A DNA stretch of 64,000 nt from Marinifilum sp. N1E240 (GCF_009295825.1 NZ_WHKF01000004.1:124001-188000), one strand, 5' to 3'; positions 25,720 through 35,264 are shown, counted from the first letter of the stretch. Numbers and translations: made by a program. The notes: a model not told the origin generated them from the letters alone.

Positions 25720-27060
25720 ATGTCTCGATTAACTTTAAGTGTGACAACAATTCTCCTGATTCTTATTAGTATTTCATGTTGCGATAAGAAAGAGATTTCC
25801 AGTGAGAAAGCTTTTATTGAATGGGGAAAGCAGCATGCAGTTTCTCTAAATTCTTTAAATCCAACAGATGATAACGAAGATGTAAAAGCGATTGCAGATG
25901 CTATTGGCGATGCCAGAGTAGTTGCCATTAGCGAAGGATTTCACAACTGTAAGGAGATGATGCAGCTGCACGAACGATTGATCCAGTATCTTGCAAAAGA
26001 GAAGGGATTCAATACGGTAATGACAGAAAGTGGTTTCCCGGAATCGCGCATGGTTTACGATTTTATTCATGGCAAAGAAGTGCAGGGAGATGTATATACC
26101 GAAGGTTTTAATAAAATGTATGGCGCCTGGAAAGAAGGTCGCAGTTTAATCGACTGGATGCAAGAATACAACCAATCTCACGATAATGTATTGCGATATT
26201 ATGGTGCCGATATAGGTGGATTTTATACCAACTGGTATCCTCCTGTAAAACGAATTACCGATTACTTGAAAGCAGTTGATCCAAACTATGCAAAGCAATT
26301 GAGAAAACGTCTCGACCCGATCTTAAAAATCATGGGAAAGGAGAAAGCGAGAGTCAATTACCAGGAGAAACTCAGTGCAGAGCAAAAAGCAAATTTGGCT
26401 ATCATTTTAGATGAGGCAGTAGCTCATTTTGATCGAAACAAAGAACAATTGCTTATCAAATGGAACGAAGAGGAATACCAATGGGCTAGACAGAGTACAA
26501 TTGCCATGCGCATGGCTGAGAACTATTATAGGAATTATTCCGATAGAAAGGGCAAAGCTCCACATCGATATGTCGGCTTGAATGGGAGAGAGTTGATGAT
26601 GTCACACAATGTGCTATGGGCTTTAGAACAAAGAAAAGAGGCGAAGATTATCCTGATCAATCACGTGATCCATACCAAAACCAAAAGTCAGAAACAGGAT
26701 GATGTTTGGGGCTATTTCACACCTATGGCTCAAATTATCAAGCAAAATCTGGGCGACGATTTCTTTGCAATAGGAATGTGTTACGGAGGTGGGAAATTTT
26801 GGAACAAATGGCAAAAACCTGCCGATCGTTTTGTCGACGATATTCAGCCTGCGAAAGAAGACGGAATGGAAACAACTATGAAATCTATTTCCGATAAACC
26901 CTATTTCATACATTGGGAAAAAGCACCAGCAATTGCACAGCCATGGTTGAATAACGAATTAACTCTGCGCGAGAACGATTACTATACACTAATGGAACCA
27001 ATTGAATGGAATGCCTGCATTTATTTGGATGAGGTGAATCCGGGAACCGAGCTTGAGTAA
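25720..27060 (+). CDS. Erythromycin esterase family lipoprotein
   Basis: 446 aa. Lipoprotein signal (LILISISC near residue 22). The mature protein is an erythromycin esterase-like (EreA/ChaN-related) hydrolase: ARVVAISEGFHNCKEMMQLHERLIQYL, TVMTESGFPESRMVYDFI, YYGADIGGFYTN, RNYSDRKGKAPHRYVGLNGRELMMSHNVLWAL, and NHVIHTKTKS. The His and Glu residues proposed as catalytic in Ere enzymes have counterparts in the SEGFH and TESGF motifs. Members can open macrolide lactones but most have unknown substrates, so resistance is only a possibility. Confidence 0.85.
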   Translation: MSRLTLSVTTILLILISISCCDKKEISSEKAFIEWGKQHAVSLNSLNPTDDNEDVKAIADAIGDARVVAISEGFHNCKEMMQLHERLIQYLAKEKGFNTVMTESGFPESRMVYDFIHGKEVQGDVYTEGFNKMYGAWKEGRSLIDWMQEYNQSHDNVLRYYGADIGGFYTNWYPPVKRITDYLKAVDPNYAKQLRKRLDPILKIMGKEKARVNYQEKLSAEQKANLAIILDEAVAHFDRNKEQLLIKWNEEEYQWARQSTIAMRMAENYYRNYSDRKGKAPHRYVGLNGRELMMSHNVLWALEQRKEAKIILINHVIHTKTKSQKQDDVWGYFTPMAQIIKQNLGDDFFAIGMCYGGGKFWNKWQKPADRFVDDIQPAKEDGMETTMKSISDKPYFIHWEKAPAIAQPWLNNELTLRENDYYTLMEPIEWNACIYLDEVNPGTELE

Positions 27061-27080
27061 TCGTATAAATACTGAAAAGA

Positions 27081-27111
27081 ATAAGTGAGCTAAATTGGTT
27101 AACTCACTTAT
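27081..27111. terminator. Hairpin between convergent genes
   Basis: ATAAGTGAG / CTCACTTAT, perfect 9-bp stem. A second hairpin AAAACAGT-cta-ACTGTTTT follows at 27131-27149. Neither has a strong T run. Confidence 0.45.
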
Positions 27112-27154
27112 ATCACTTCAAGGTAAATGTAAAACAGTCTAACTGTTTTAGGGA

Positions 27155-28309
27155 TTATTGTTTGTTGCAATTTTTGCCATAAGTCAATCGTCTCCAAACT
27201 CCTTCTAAAGGACCAAATTGGTATTTTCTCAACCAGAGTTTACTGAATGTAATCTGAAATTGAAGGATAAGAATGGCAATTAAAAATATCATGTAAAGAG
27301 GTAGTTTGGCAAAGTATGCAAACCCAACTCCATAAAATATCAGAATACAAATTACCGATTGCATAATATAATTGCTTAGTGCCATGCGTCCCATTGGCGC
27401 TAAGCCTTTCAGAAGCTTTTGTCCTCTCCGGGTTTCCATTATCATAGCGATAAGCGAGATGTAACTAAGGGCTAAAAATAAATTTCCGATGATACTAAAT
27501 GAATAGGATACATAAAACATGAGGTAAGTGCCTATTAGTCCTATAATTAAGAATAAAAGAAGATATTTTGCCTTTCGTGCTTTCTCCGATAAGAACCCAA
27601 TTCCAAATAAGTAAGCACCTAACAAGAATAATAGTAGTGTACTAGGCGTTACTCGCATATACCTGGGAATGGTCCATAGAATTGACATTTGTTTTTTAGT
27701 AATGAACCACATACCGGCAAATCCCTCATTTCGAACTTTATCAATTAAATCGTTTGGACTTACACCCGGAAGTTCAAATTGCGCAATGCGTTCAGTACTT
27801 TCAACAGAAGTTGCTGCTACACTTTGATAGTAGGCTACCGAAAAATGAACAAGAAATAACAATACGGCTACAATTAAATATGTTTTTGGTTTCATATTAC
27901 GCATTGGAATCAATAAAAATGCGAATAAAGCATAAATGGTAACGACATCTCCAGCCCAAAAAGTAGAGTGAAGTACGCCAATAAGTATGAGAACAAACAT
28001 GCGCCAACTAAAGAATTTCAAAAAACCATCTTGCTTGCTTTTGCGAAATTGCATGAACAAACCAGCACCAAAAAGAATCATTAAAATTGGGTAAAATTTG
28101 CCTTGTATAACAGAGGCGGCAATCATGGACAAAGATTCATTTAAACTAGCCATAGGCATGTTATTCAAATCGGATATTGGAGTAAAAACATGACCGCTTA
28201 AAATAATAATATTAGATAATAGTACGCCGGCTATGGCAAAGCCTCGAAGAACATCGAGCAGTTCAATACGATTGGCAGCTTGAGTAGGATAGAAGTTATT
28301 TCTCATCAT
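27155..28309 (-). CDS. DUF418 domain-containing membrane protein (YeiB-like)
   Basis: 384 aa, around ten membrane helices. N-terminal family start RIELLDVLRGFAIAGVLLSNI, then GKFYPILMILFGAGLFMQF, and the DUF418 C-terminus RMALSNYIMQSVICILIFYGVGF plus a last pair of helices and WLRKYQFGPLEGVWRRLTYGK. These are acyltransferase-3-like integral membrane proteins of unknown role. It lies 87 bp downstream of an AraC-type regulator gene on the same strand; a hairpin (28362-28386) separates them. Confidence 0.85.
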   Translation of the reverse strand: MMRNNFYPTQAANRIELLDVLRGFAIAGVLLSNIIILSGHVFTPISDLNNMPMASLNESLSMIAASVIQGKFYPILMILFGAGLFMQFRKSKQDGFLKFFSWRMFVLILIGVLHSTFWAGDVVTIYALFAFLLIPMRNMKPKTYLIVAVLLFLVHFSVAYYQSVAATSVESTERIAQFELPGVSPNDLIDKVRNEGFAGMWFITKKQMSILWTIPRYMRVTPSTLLLFLLGAYLFGIGFLSEKARKAKYLLLFLIIGLIGTYLMFYVSYSFSIIGNLFLALSYISLIAMIMETRRGQKLLKGLAPMGRMALSNYIMQSVICILIFYGVGFAYFAKLPLYMIFLIAILILQFQITFSKLWLRKYQFGPLEGVWRRLTYGKNCNKQ

Positions 28310-28396
28310 TAATAAGTTTTGTTATTTGATGAGCAAATATGCTTGATCTGAAGATAGCAAGGGTCTCATCTTTATAATATGAGACCTCTTTAGAGC

Positions 28397-29515
28397 CTAA
28401 TTCATAGCTTCTTTCTTATATTGAGTTGGTGTTACTCCTGTGTATTGTTTGAACAATCGGTTAAAGGTGGCTTTCGAATTAAAACCACAGTCAAAGGCAA
28501 TGGCAACAATGGTTAAGTTTTTATATTCATCATCTATTAGTCGTCTTTTTGCCTCATTAATTCGATAAGTATTTACAAAATCATAAAAATTCTGATTCAG
28601 ATTATTGTTGATTGTATATGACAAAACATGAACAGGTAAGTTCAGTTTTATAGCAATGTCTTGAATTCGAATTTCATTGTTTAAATACACTTTTTCATTT
28701 TCCATATAGCTGATGAGGATATCTGTGTATTTTTGTGCTGATTTTTCGGATGTAATTTTTTTGGAATCACTTGAAGATTCAAATTTCTTTCCACTTTGTG
28801 GCTGAACACTTACGAAAATACTTCCCTGATTAATGCCATAGTATCCTATTACGATAATAAAAGCGATAAAAGTAAACTTGATTGTCCATGACACATAATA
28901 AGGGATATCAAGATTCGTGAAATTGAGTGCATAAACATTAACACAATCAATAAACCAAATCGTAATTACTCCATACAACAGTTTACGCATCCAGCCAAGA
29001 CTTATTTTATCTGTAGATGAATGAGTATTCTGTAAATATTCTTTGTGTCCGTTTAGTATTTTAAGGATCCAAATGAAATAAACCGGTGCCGATAAATATT
29101 GCAGGAATGTGCCAATGGAAAGATTTAATGGCAGATTAATAAATTTATCTGTGAAGTAGAGCCATTTTTCACTATCCTCGCGAAAAGCAAAAGGCAATAT
29201 GATTAGAAATGTTCCCAGTATGGGAAGTGAATGATAAAACAACTGTTTCTTCGTTATCTTTCGTCCAATTAATGAGGTAACGTAGAAATACAATAATGGT
29301 CCATAAGTAAGTGCAACTAAAGTGATGCATAGGATAATGTTTGGATGGCTTTTCCACAAAGCATATTTAACTGAGTAAATGTTTAGTAAGTATAAGCAAA
29401 TCACAAAGAAGAAAGCTGCTAAAAATTTATCAGCAGTTTTCCTTTGCTTTTTTGTTATTAGCAATAGTGAGAATATAAGGGCTTGAAAAGCTCCCAAACC
29501 AACAAATAAAAACAT
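28397..29515 (-). CDS. AraC family regulator with membrane N-terminus
   Basis: 372 aa. Residues 1-235 contain about seven membrane helices (from FLFVGLGAFQALIFSLLLIT to FTFIAFIIVIGYYGINQ); residues 270-370 are an AraC helix-turn-helix pair (IRIQDIAIKLNLPVHVLSYTIN; LTIVAIAFDCGFNSKATFNRLFKQYTGVTPTQYKK). This design, common in Bacteroidota, puts the DNA-binding domain on a membrane sensor. The targets are unknown; the DUF418 gene downstream is the nearest candidate. A hairpin GGTCTCAT / ATGAGACC follows its stop. Confidence 0.88.
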   Translation of the reverse strand: MFLFVGLGAFQALIFSLLLITKKQRKTADKFLAAFFFVICLYLLNIYSVKYALWKSHPNIILCITLVALTYGPLLYFYVTSLIGRKITKKQLFYHSLPILGTFLIILPFAFREDSEKWLYFTDKFINLPLNLSIGTFLQYLSAPVYFIWILKILNGHKEYLQNTHSSTDKISLGWMRKLLYGVITIWFIDCVNVYALNFTNLDIPYYVSWTIKFTFIAFIIVIGYYGINQGSIFVSVQPQSGKKFESSSDSKKITSEKSAQKYTDILISYMENEKVYLNNEIRIQDIAIKLNLPVHVLSYTINNNLNQNFYDFVNTYRINEAKRRLIDDEYKNLTIVAIAFDCGFNSKATFNRLFKQYTGVTPTQYKKEAMN

Positions 29516-29565
29516 CTTGTTCTACTTTATAATCCGATTAATATTTACTCAGTTAAATTGACTGT

Positions 29566-32127
29566 TTATTCTGTTTTCCTCAATACCAAATCTCCAGTCT
29601 GAAGTATTTTTAATTTTAAATTTTCAGGATAATCAGGTCTTTCTTCTAAAAATTTTCGAGTGATATCTCCAGCTTCTTTCGATTGGTGTCCGCTATAACT
29701 TGCACTTAGCCAATTGTAAGGAAAGAAAATATCGCCAGTTACCTGGATTTCTTTCAATAACTCCAATGCTTGAGGCAGGTAGGTCAATGCTTCCTTTTCT
29801 CTTAGCGGATGATTCAAATAACGTAAACCTTCCAATGCCCAACGTTCAATTTGTCTGTTCTCTTCATTCTTTAAACTTTCAAAAAATGCTTTGCGAATTT
29901 CAGGATCGGCAGAAAGGGAAGGGGCAACGAATTTCATTTTCTTTTTACGATCTGGATTTTTGATTCTTTCAGTTTGTGTTTTGATCAACTCATCAGACTT
30001 CTCGGGCATCTTTATTGCAAGCTTGCAAGCCAATGCTGTTGCTTTAGTTTCGGAAAGAGAAAATCCGCCAATGGCAATTTCTTCCTTCCAAACTTTGTAA
30101 AGCTGATCTAATTTCTCAGGGCTTTGTGCAATACTAGAAAAGGCAGAATACAGACTTGATTTTTTGCTCATGTCTTTTTCTGTACTTAAACGAATCCAAA
30201 GGCTTTCTTCCAGTTTTGCACCTATTTGCTTTCTTTCAGCGGCATTTAAATCTAACCAATAGGCAGATTTCAAATAAGAAAGCAAGCGTTCTAAAATCAG
30301 ATTGTTCTGCTCTTTTTCAATTTGTCTTTCCAAAGCGAGAACAAATTCACTGCCGCTAATAAATCCTTCACGTAGGTTTTCATAAAGGTTGATTAAGGCA
30401 ATTCCTCTGTGTAAATCATCTGTTACGGCATGAAGGTTTTCTAATAGAAATTGTTTGCTTTTTTCATCCAATTGGAAAAATCCATAAGCATCACCTTTTC
30501 CATTTGCAATAATGTAATCAGGAATTTCCAAGCCATTGGTTTCTTTTATAGTAAGTTCTGGCTTGTCCATTTTAACTTTAAAATGTTTGCTGTCTTCTTT
30601 ATAACCCAAAATTAAATTCAAATCCTGTGTCCAGTCTCCATCATTTCCTTTGGTATCTTTTTGTGCGATTTTAAACTCGCTTATCTTATCATTGCTGGTG
30701 CTAATATTGTTGGTAAGCTGAGGTCTTCCTGCTTTGTCAACCCAAACCTTGCTCCACTCCTTTAAATCAAATTCTGTGGTTGCATCCAGAATTGCAATCA
30801 AGTCTTCCCAACTTGCATTTCCATAGGCATACTTCTTCATGTATGTTTGCAATCCACTTTTTAAAGCTTCTTCACCTGTTATATTTTCCAGCATGTTCAT
30901 CACAATTGGCGATTTGTGATAGATAATTGCTCCATATACTGTTCCGGCATCTTTCAAATTTGGCAATACCTGATTTACAGGATTGGCTCCATTTGTTCTG
31001 TCAACACTAAATGAACTTGGAAAATGAGCCATCTGGAATTTTAGATTGTGATTCATTTCCGGAAAACTGGGATTAGTGATTTTATCAGCAAGAAAATTAG
31101 CAAATACTTCTTTCAACCAAACCTGATCGAACCATTTCATAGTTACCAAGTCGCCAAACCACATGTGTGCAGTTTCATGCGCAATTAAGTTAGCACGAGC
31201 CAACAATCTGTTTTTGGTAGCATTTTCATCCAAAAACATTCGGGAAGCATTATATAGAGTTGCACCGGTGTGTTCCATTCCTCCATACTGGAATGATGGT
31301 ATTACTACGATGTCGTATTTTGCAAAAGGATATGGTACGTCGGTATAATCCTCCAACCAATCCAAAGACTGAAACAACAAGTTAAAGATTTCATCGCTGT
31401 TGCGTTCTAGTTTCTCCTGATCTGTTTCGCGATGATACATGGTGTGCTTTCTTCCATTGTGCTCTCTTGTTACCGTTTCGAATTTACCGGCTACAAAAGA
31501 GAAGAGATAGGTTGGAAGTGGCTTGGTTTTAGAAAATTTATAATGACTTTTGTTTTCTTTATCCACCTTAGAATCCAGTTTGCCATTTCCCATTGCTTTC
31601 CAATGTGATGGAACGCTTAAATTTAATTGAAATGCAGCCTTAAGATTAGGTTGATCGAAACATGGAAAAGCTGTTCTGGCTCTGTCTGGAACAAAAAGAG
31701 TATATAAAAATTCATCGTTACGATTTAAGGAGGTGTTTCCTGCAGTAAACTCAATTTGGATTTTATTTTGTCCTATTATTAGTTCTTCTTTTGGAATGAT
31801 TAGGTGTTCCGATTCAAATCGATAGTTAGAAATCTCACGATTACAAATTACCTTATGAATCATATTTGCCTTTTCTCTAAAGTCAATTTGTAAATCCTGA
31901 TCTGTTGATAGCAAATCAAAACTGATGGTGTTTTTTCCAGGAATTTCGTCGTTTTTAAATTCAGGAATATCAAAACTCAATTCATATACTAAATTGCTAA
32001 TGTTTGCTTTTCTGTAATCGGCTAATGCTTTAGCTACTCCAGCTTCAACAGGTAGAGATTGATTGTTATTTGTACATGCAGTAATCAGCATGCAAATCAA
32101 AATCATTAGTGTTAGTTGTTTGTTCAT
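29566..32127 (-). CDS. M1 family aminopeptidase (lipoprotein)
   Basis: 853 aa from the ATG at 32127; the frame is open 48 bp further, but a promoter -7 box lies at 32152-32159. A lipoprotein leader (LMILICMLITAC followed by TNNN) anchors it. Gluzincin features: the exopeptidase motif GGMEH, zinc site HETAHMWFGDLVTMKWFDQVWLKEVFANF (HExxH...E), and the C-terminal helical repeat domain. Shape and length are those of PepN-like enzymes, here likely in the periplasm. It removes N-terminal residues from peptides. The remaining end (~250 residues) is the ERAP1-like domain. Confidence 0.92.
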   Translation of the reverse strand: MNKQLTLMILICMLITACTNNNQSLPVEAGVAKALADYRKANISNLVYELSFDIPEFKNDEIPGKNTISFDLLSTDQDLQIDFREKANMIHKVICNREISNYRFESEHLIIPKEELIIGQNKIQIEFTAGNTSLNRNDEFLYTLFVPDRARTAFPCFDQPNLKAAFQLNLSVPSHWKAMGNGKLDSKVDKENKSHYKFSKTKPLPTYLFSFVAGKFETVTREHNGRKHTMYHRETDQEKLERNSDEIFNLLFQSLDWLEDYTDVPYPFAKYDIVVIPSFQYGGMEHTGATLYNASRMFLDENATKNRLLARANLIAHETAHMWFGDLVTMKWFDQVWLKEVFANFLADKITNPSFPEMNHNLKFQMAHFPSSFSVDRTNGANPVNQVLPNLKDAGTVYGAIIYHKSPIVMNMLENITGEEALKSGLQTYMKKYAYGNASWEDLIAILDATTEFDLKEWSKVWVDKAGRPQLTNNISTSNDKISEFKIAQKDTKGNDGDWTQDLNLILGYKEDSKHFKVKMDKPELTIKETNGLEIPDYIIANGKGDAYGFFQLDEKSKQFLLENLHAVTDDLHRGIALINLYENLREGFISGSEFVLALERQIEKEQNNLILERLLSYLKSAYWLDLNAAERKQIGAKLEESLWIRLSTEKDMSKKSSLYSAFSSIAQSPEKLDQLYKVWKEEIAIGGFSLSETKATALACKLAIKMPEKSDELIKTQTERIKNPDRKKKMKFVAPSLSADPEIRKAFFESLKNEENRQIERWALEGLRYLNHPLREKEALTYLPQALELLKEIQVTGDIFFPYNWLSASYSGHQSKEAGDITRKFLEERPDYPENLKLKILQTGDLVLRKTE

Positions 32128-32151
32128 TTTGGTTTTTGTTAGTTGTTCGTA

Positions 32152-32159
32152 CAAATATA
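32152..32159 (-). promoter_or_regulatory. -7 box of the M1 aminopeptidase gene
   Basis: On the minus strand this reads TATATTTG (TAnnTTTG), 25 bp before the chosen start, ruling out the longer ORF start. Confidence 0.55.
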
Positions 32160-32204
32160 ATAGAGAGCTCGCCATATATGACTAATGATGTTTACTATTT
32201 TAGA

Positions 32205-32241
32205 CAAAAAAAGAGCAAAACTCAAATTTGAATTTTGCTCT
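32205..32241 (-). terminator. Terminator after the DUF1338 gene
   Basis: AGAGCAAAA / TTTTGCTCT, perfect 9-bp stem; on the minus strand a run of T follows. Confidence 0.8.
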
Positions 32242-32260
32242 CTTAATTAATTGACTGTCT

Positions 32261-33061
32261 TTATACCTCTCTAAAGTTTGTACTGTCGAATATTTTATTG
32301 GCATTCGCTGCAATGAAACCAGAAAAGATTTCACCTTGCTCATTAGGATAACGAATGGCAAATTCATAAAAACAAGCAGGGATATCGTATTCTCCTTCTT
32401 CAAATTCAAACTTAATTATCTCTGAAAGTGTAGAAGACTGTTGCAATAATTTTTCAGGAGTTCCTTTAATTTCTCCTCCTGAAGTGTTCATCTCAAAGCC
32501 ATTGTCTTTCAAAAATTGATTTACTTTTTCAATGGTATCGTATTTTTTAAGTGCATTAATGCTAACTGTAAAATGATTTACTCTAAAACCATGAACTAAC
32601 AGCCAGGCTGCATATTCTGATTCTTTTCTCAGGTATTGGTAATCAGCATATGTTGGTTTTCCCCAAACACAGCCTTTATGGATTAAATCCGGATCTCCAT
32701 AATAAGCATTGCCTACAGAATTGATTCTTCCTTTTATGACTTTTTGAAATTCTTCAGAAAATTCTGATAAAATCAACTCGGAAATGAAAACTCTTGGAGC
32801 ATCTTCGGTAGGATGTTCTAAATGTACAGCATTTAAATGCTTGTCTTCAAATTTGTATTCTCCAACAAATTCGTATCCGGCTTTAAGGAATTTCTTTGCT
32901 AAAACCTGAATATTCATTCTTGGATCATCAAAGGTTCTAAAAGCTACATGATCGTTTACAACCAATTCGTTTTCTTCGGTGAAAAGATTATGAATGGCTT
33001 GAGCAGAAGGATTCTGAGCAGTGTATTCCTTCCATAGGTCCTTAAATAATTGTTGTTGCAT
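32261..33061 (-). CDS. DUF1338 family metalloprotein (HglS-like)
   Basis: 266 aa. DUF1338 proteins have a glyoxalase-like fold; the characterised member HglS converts 2-oxoadipate to 2-hydroxyglutarate with Fe(II). The probable metal ligands are His38 (VNDHVAFRT), His163 (RVNHFTVS) and Glu233 (CFYEFAIRY). It is shorter than HglS (~460 aa), as usual for the Bacteroidota branch, so its substrate may differ. A PLP-dependent lyase gene lies 78 bp upstream on the same strand, suggesting a shared amino-acid or keto-acid pathway. Confidence 0.85.
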   Translation of the reverse strand: MQQQLFKDLWKEYTAQNPSAQAIHNLFTEENELVVNDHVAFRTFDDPRMNIQVLAKKFLKAGYEFVGEYKFEDKHLNAVHLEHPTEDAPRVFISELILSEFSEEFQKVIKGRINSVGNAYYGDPDLIHKGCVWGKPTYADYQYLRKESEYAAWLLVHGFRVNHFTVSINALKKYDTIEKVNQFLKDNGFEMNTSGGEIKGTPEKLLQQSSTLSEIIKFEFEEGEYDIPACFYEFAIRYPNEQGEIFSGFIAANANKIFDSTNFREV

Positions 33062-33139
33062 AAGTTAGAGTTTTATTTTTTCGTTAATTAAGATACAAAA
33101 TATTAATGAGGCACTCGATAGATCTTTAAAATGAAACGA

Positions 33140-34345
33140 TTAAACCTGCGTATGAACCTTTTTTAGGCACTTCTTCATTTTTAGATAAGTCCTTTCAATA
33201 TCATCATCTAAACCTATAGAAATTCGAACCAATCCATCAGTTAAACCCATTTCCATTCTTTCCTCTTCTGGGATTTCAGATGAAGTACTTCCTCCTGGTG
33301 CGCTAAATAGTGTTTTATACGATCCAAGGCTTACTGCTAAATATCCAATATTTGCTTCCTGCATCAATTCCATAAAATGATTAGCCATTTCTTTTTCTTT
33401 CAAATCGATCACAAAAAGACCACCGCTACCAAAATTCTTATTTCCCATACTTTTCATGAGTTCATTCTGAGGATGACTTTCTAATCCGGGATAAAGTATT
33501 CTGTAACCATCAGCTTCCAATTTCTTGGATAAATAAAGCGCGTTTTGTCCATGTTGCTTCATTCTGATGTGTAAAGTCTTTAAATTTTTATGAATACTTG
33601 CAGATCTAAGGCTATCTAAAACCGGACCAAGAAGCATTGCTGAACCATTATTCACATCGTATAAAGCATCGGTGAATTCTTTACTGGCACAAATGGCTCC
33701 TGCAACACAGTCACTCATTCCATTAATAAATTTGGTTAAACTGTGAATTACAATGTCAGCTCCCAATTCGGCAGGAGAGAAAATTAATGGAGAAAAAGTG
33801 TTATCCACTACCAATTTGCAGTTATTGGCTTTAGCGAGCGCAGAAAGAGTCCTAATATTAGTTATTTCTAACATCGGATTACTCATCGTTTCGCAATAAA
33901 TCAGTTTTGTATTTTTATTGATTGCTTTTTCTACTTGACTAATATCTGTTGTGTTTACGAACTTTGTTGTGATACCAAATTTTGGAAGAAAGTTTTTTAG
34001 TAAGGCATAACTACCACCGTAAATAGTTCTGCTCGATACAATCTCATCTCCCGATTGGCATATTTGTAATAGAGTAGAGCTAATGGCTGCCATTCCCGAG
34101 GCTGTAACCAGTGCACTTTCGGTGTTTTCCATTTCAGCAAGTGCTTGCGAGAGGTAAATGTTGGTTGGATTCCAATGACGCGAATACAAATAACAACCAT
34201 CAATTTCTCCATCGAACACTCCAATCATTGTTTTTGCCTTAAGAAAGGTAAATGTAGAAGAATCGGTAATTGATGGATTGACTCCTCCAAACTCACCAAA
34301 ATTTTGCAAATCCTGTATTTGATCTGCCGGTTTAAAATTTCCCAT
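33140..34345 (-). CDS. PLP-dependent trans-sulfuration family enzyme (methionine gamma-lyase-like)
   Basis: 401 aa, full length. Cys/Met metabolism PLP family: YLYSRHWNPT, ALVTASGMAAIS, Tyr109 in IYGG, Asp181 in VVDNTFSPLIF, and the PLP lysine K205 in HSLTKFINGMSD. C-terminal substrate region with LGSYKTLFSAPGGSTSSEIP. The gene could encode methionine gamma-lyase, cystathionine gamma-synthase or gamma-lyase; sequence alone does not decide, because the specificity loop is not diagnostic by eye. It is followed on the same strand by the DUF1338 gene. Confidence 0.85.
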   Translation of the reverse strand: MGNFKPADQIQDLQNFGEFGGVNPSITDSSTFTFLKAKTMIGVFDGEIDGCYLYSRHWNPTNIYLSQALAEMENTESALVTASGMAAISSTLLQICQSGDEIVSSRTIYGGSYALLKNFLPKFGITTKFVNTTDISQVEKAINKNTKLIYCETMSNPMLEITNIRTLSALAKANNCKLVVDNTFSPLIFSPAELGADIVIHSLTKFINGMSDCVAGAICASKEFTDALYDVNNGSAMLLGPVLDSLRSASIHKNLKTLHIRMKQHGQNALYLSKKLEADGYRILYPGLESHPQNELMKSMGNKNFGSGGLFVIDLKEKEMANHFMELMQEANIGYLAVSLGSYKTLFSAPGGSTSSEIPEEERMEMGLTDGLVRISIGLDDDIERTYLKMKKCLKKVHTQV

Positions 34346-34660
34346 TGTTGCTAAAGTCTTAGTATTTAATTGTATTCTACTAAAGTTGGGAAAAATAATC
34401 GAAATAAAAGACTTTTAGGTCTGAAAATATATAGGTGCTCTTGATACACAATAACTGAACTTATAAATTTTTTTATTAGAGTTGATAATAAGGGAGTTGT
34501 TTGTTTTTATTTCAGGATTTGGTAGCATTGTGATATTCTAGAAGAGGAATCAAGTTAGAAGTATGGCTAGTGAAATAAAATTTACCTAACCGATAGTAGT
34601 AAAATGTAAGTATAGAATATTCTGTGAACCAGTATTCGCCAATTTTTAAAAATTGAGCAT
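34346..34660. other. Intergenic stretch without a recognised gene
   Basis: Between the PLP lyase start and the tRNA terminator. No ORF of note and no clear RNA structure seen. Confidence 0.5.
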
Positions 34661-34695
34661 AAAAAAACCTCCGACTCAAATTGAATCGAAGGCTT
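34661..34695 (-). terminator. Terminator of the tRNA-Asp operon
   Basis: On the minus strand CCTTCGATTC / GAGTCGGAGG (two wobbles) then TTTTTTT, just after the last tRNA. Confidence 0.8.
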
Positions 34696-34702
34696 ATGTT
34701 TT

Positions 34703-34779
34703 TGGCGGTCCGGACGAGACTCGAACTCGCGACCCCATGCGTGACAGGCATGTATTCTAACCAACTGAACTACCGGACC
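34703..34779 (-). tRNA. tRNA-Asp (GTC), fourth in transcript
   Basis: Acceptor GGTCCGG / CCGGACC, anticodon loop CTGTCAC with anticodon GTC, TpsiC loop GTTCGAGTC, discriminator G, and an encoded CCA end (34703-34705). 77 nt. Confidence 0.95.
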
Positions 34780-34811
34780 AAAAATAATAATGTAAAGAAC
34801 TTAATCTTTGT

Positions 34812-34888
34812 TGGCGGTCTGGACGAGACTCGAACTCGCGACCCCATGCGTGACAGGCATGTATTCTAACCAACTGAACTACCAGACC
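34812..34888 (-). tRNA. tRNA-Asp (GTC), third in transcript
   Basis: Same body as the first but with acceptor GGTCTGG / CCAGACC: a compensated base-pair change, so the fold is kept. CCA encoded. Spacer to the neighbour ~32 bp. Confidence 0.95.
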
Positions 34889-34914
34889 AAAATAATATAA
34901 ATACTTTTCTTTTT

Positions 34915-34991
34915 TGGCGGTCCGGACGAGACTCGAACTCGCGACCCCATGCGTGACAGGCATGTATTCTAACCAACTGAACTACCGGACC
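34915..34991 (-). tRNA. tRNA-Asp (GTC), second in transcript
   Basis: Identical in body to the copy at 34703-34779 (acceptor GGTCCGG / CCGGACC). CCA encoded. Confidence 0.95.
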
Positions 34992-35027
34992 AAAAAATAA
35001 TAATGTAAAGAACGTTTTTCTTCTTAG

Positions 35028-35101
35028 CGGTCTGGACGAGACTCGAACTCGCGACCCCATGCGTGACAGGCATGTATTCTAACCAACTGAACTACCAGAC
35101 C
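35028..35101 (-). tRNA. tRNA-Asp (GTC), first in transcript, CCA not encoded
   Basis: Acceptor GGTCTGG / CCAGACC, like the third copy. The three bases after the discriminator read CTA (35025-35027) instead of CCA, so this copy would need the CCA-adding enzyme. The rest of the molecule is intact. Confidence 0.93.
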
Positions 35102-35121
35102 TTGTTTTTTTGATAGCGATG

Positions 35122-35150
35122 CAAAGATAATGCAAGTTTTTTGACTTGCA
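35122..35150 (-). promoter_or_regulatory. Promoter of the tRNA-Asp operon with a palindrome
   Basis: Minus-strand -7 box TATCTTTG (35122-35129), and a perfect dyad TGCAAGT-N6-ACTTGCA (35131-35150) between it and the -33 region. Confidence 0.55.
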
Positions 35151-35264
35151 ATATCTAAGTGTGTTTTTTTGAGTGAAATATTAGCTTAAGTCAGTAATAT
35201 AGCGGTTTTGAGGATGTTACGACAAGTAAAAAAAATGCTTTTTTTTTACAGGGTATTCAACTTG

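Noticed and set aside
32128-32175. Longer N-terminus for the M1 aminopeptidase
   Set aside because: Adds 16 residues ahead of a good lipoprotein leader, and overlaps the promoter box at 32152-32159.
34512-35060. ORFs across the tRNA region
   Set aside because: They are translations of tRNA-Asp genes and repeat the same peptide; the tRNA folds explain the sequence.
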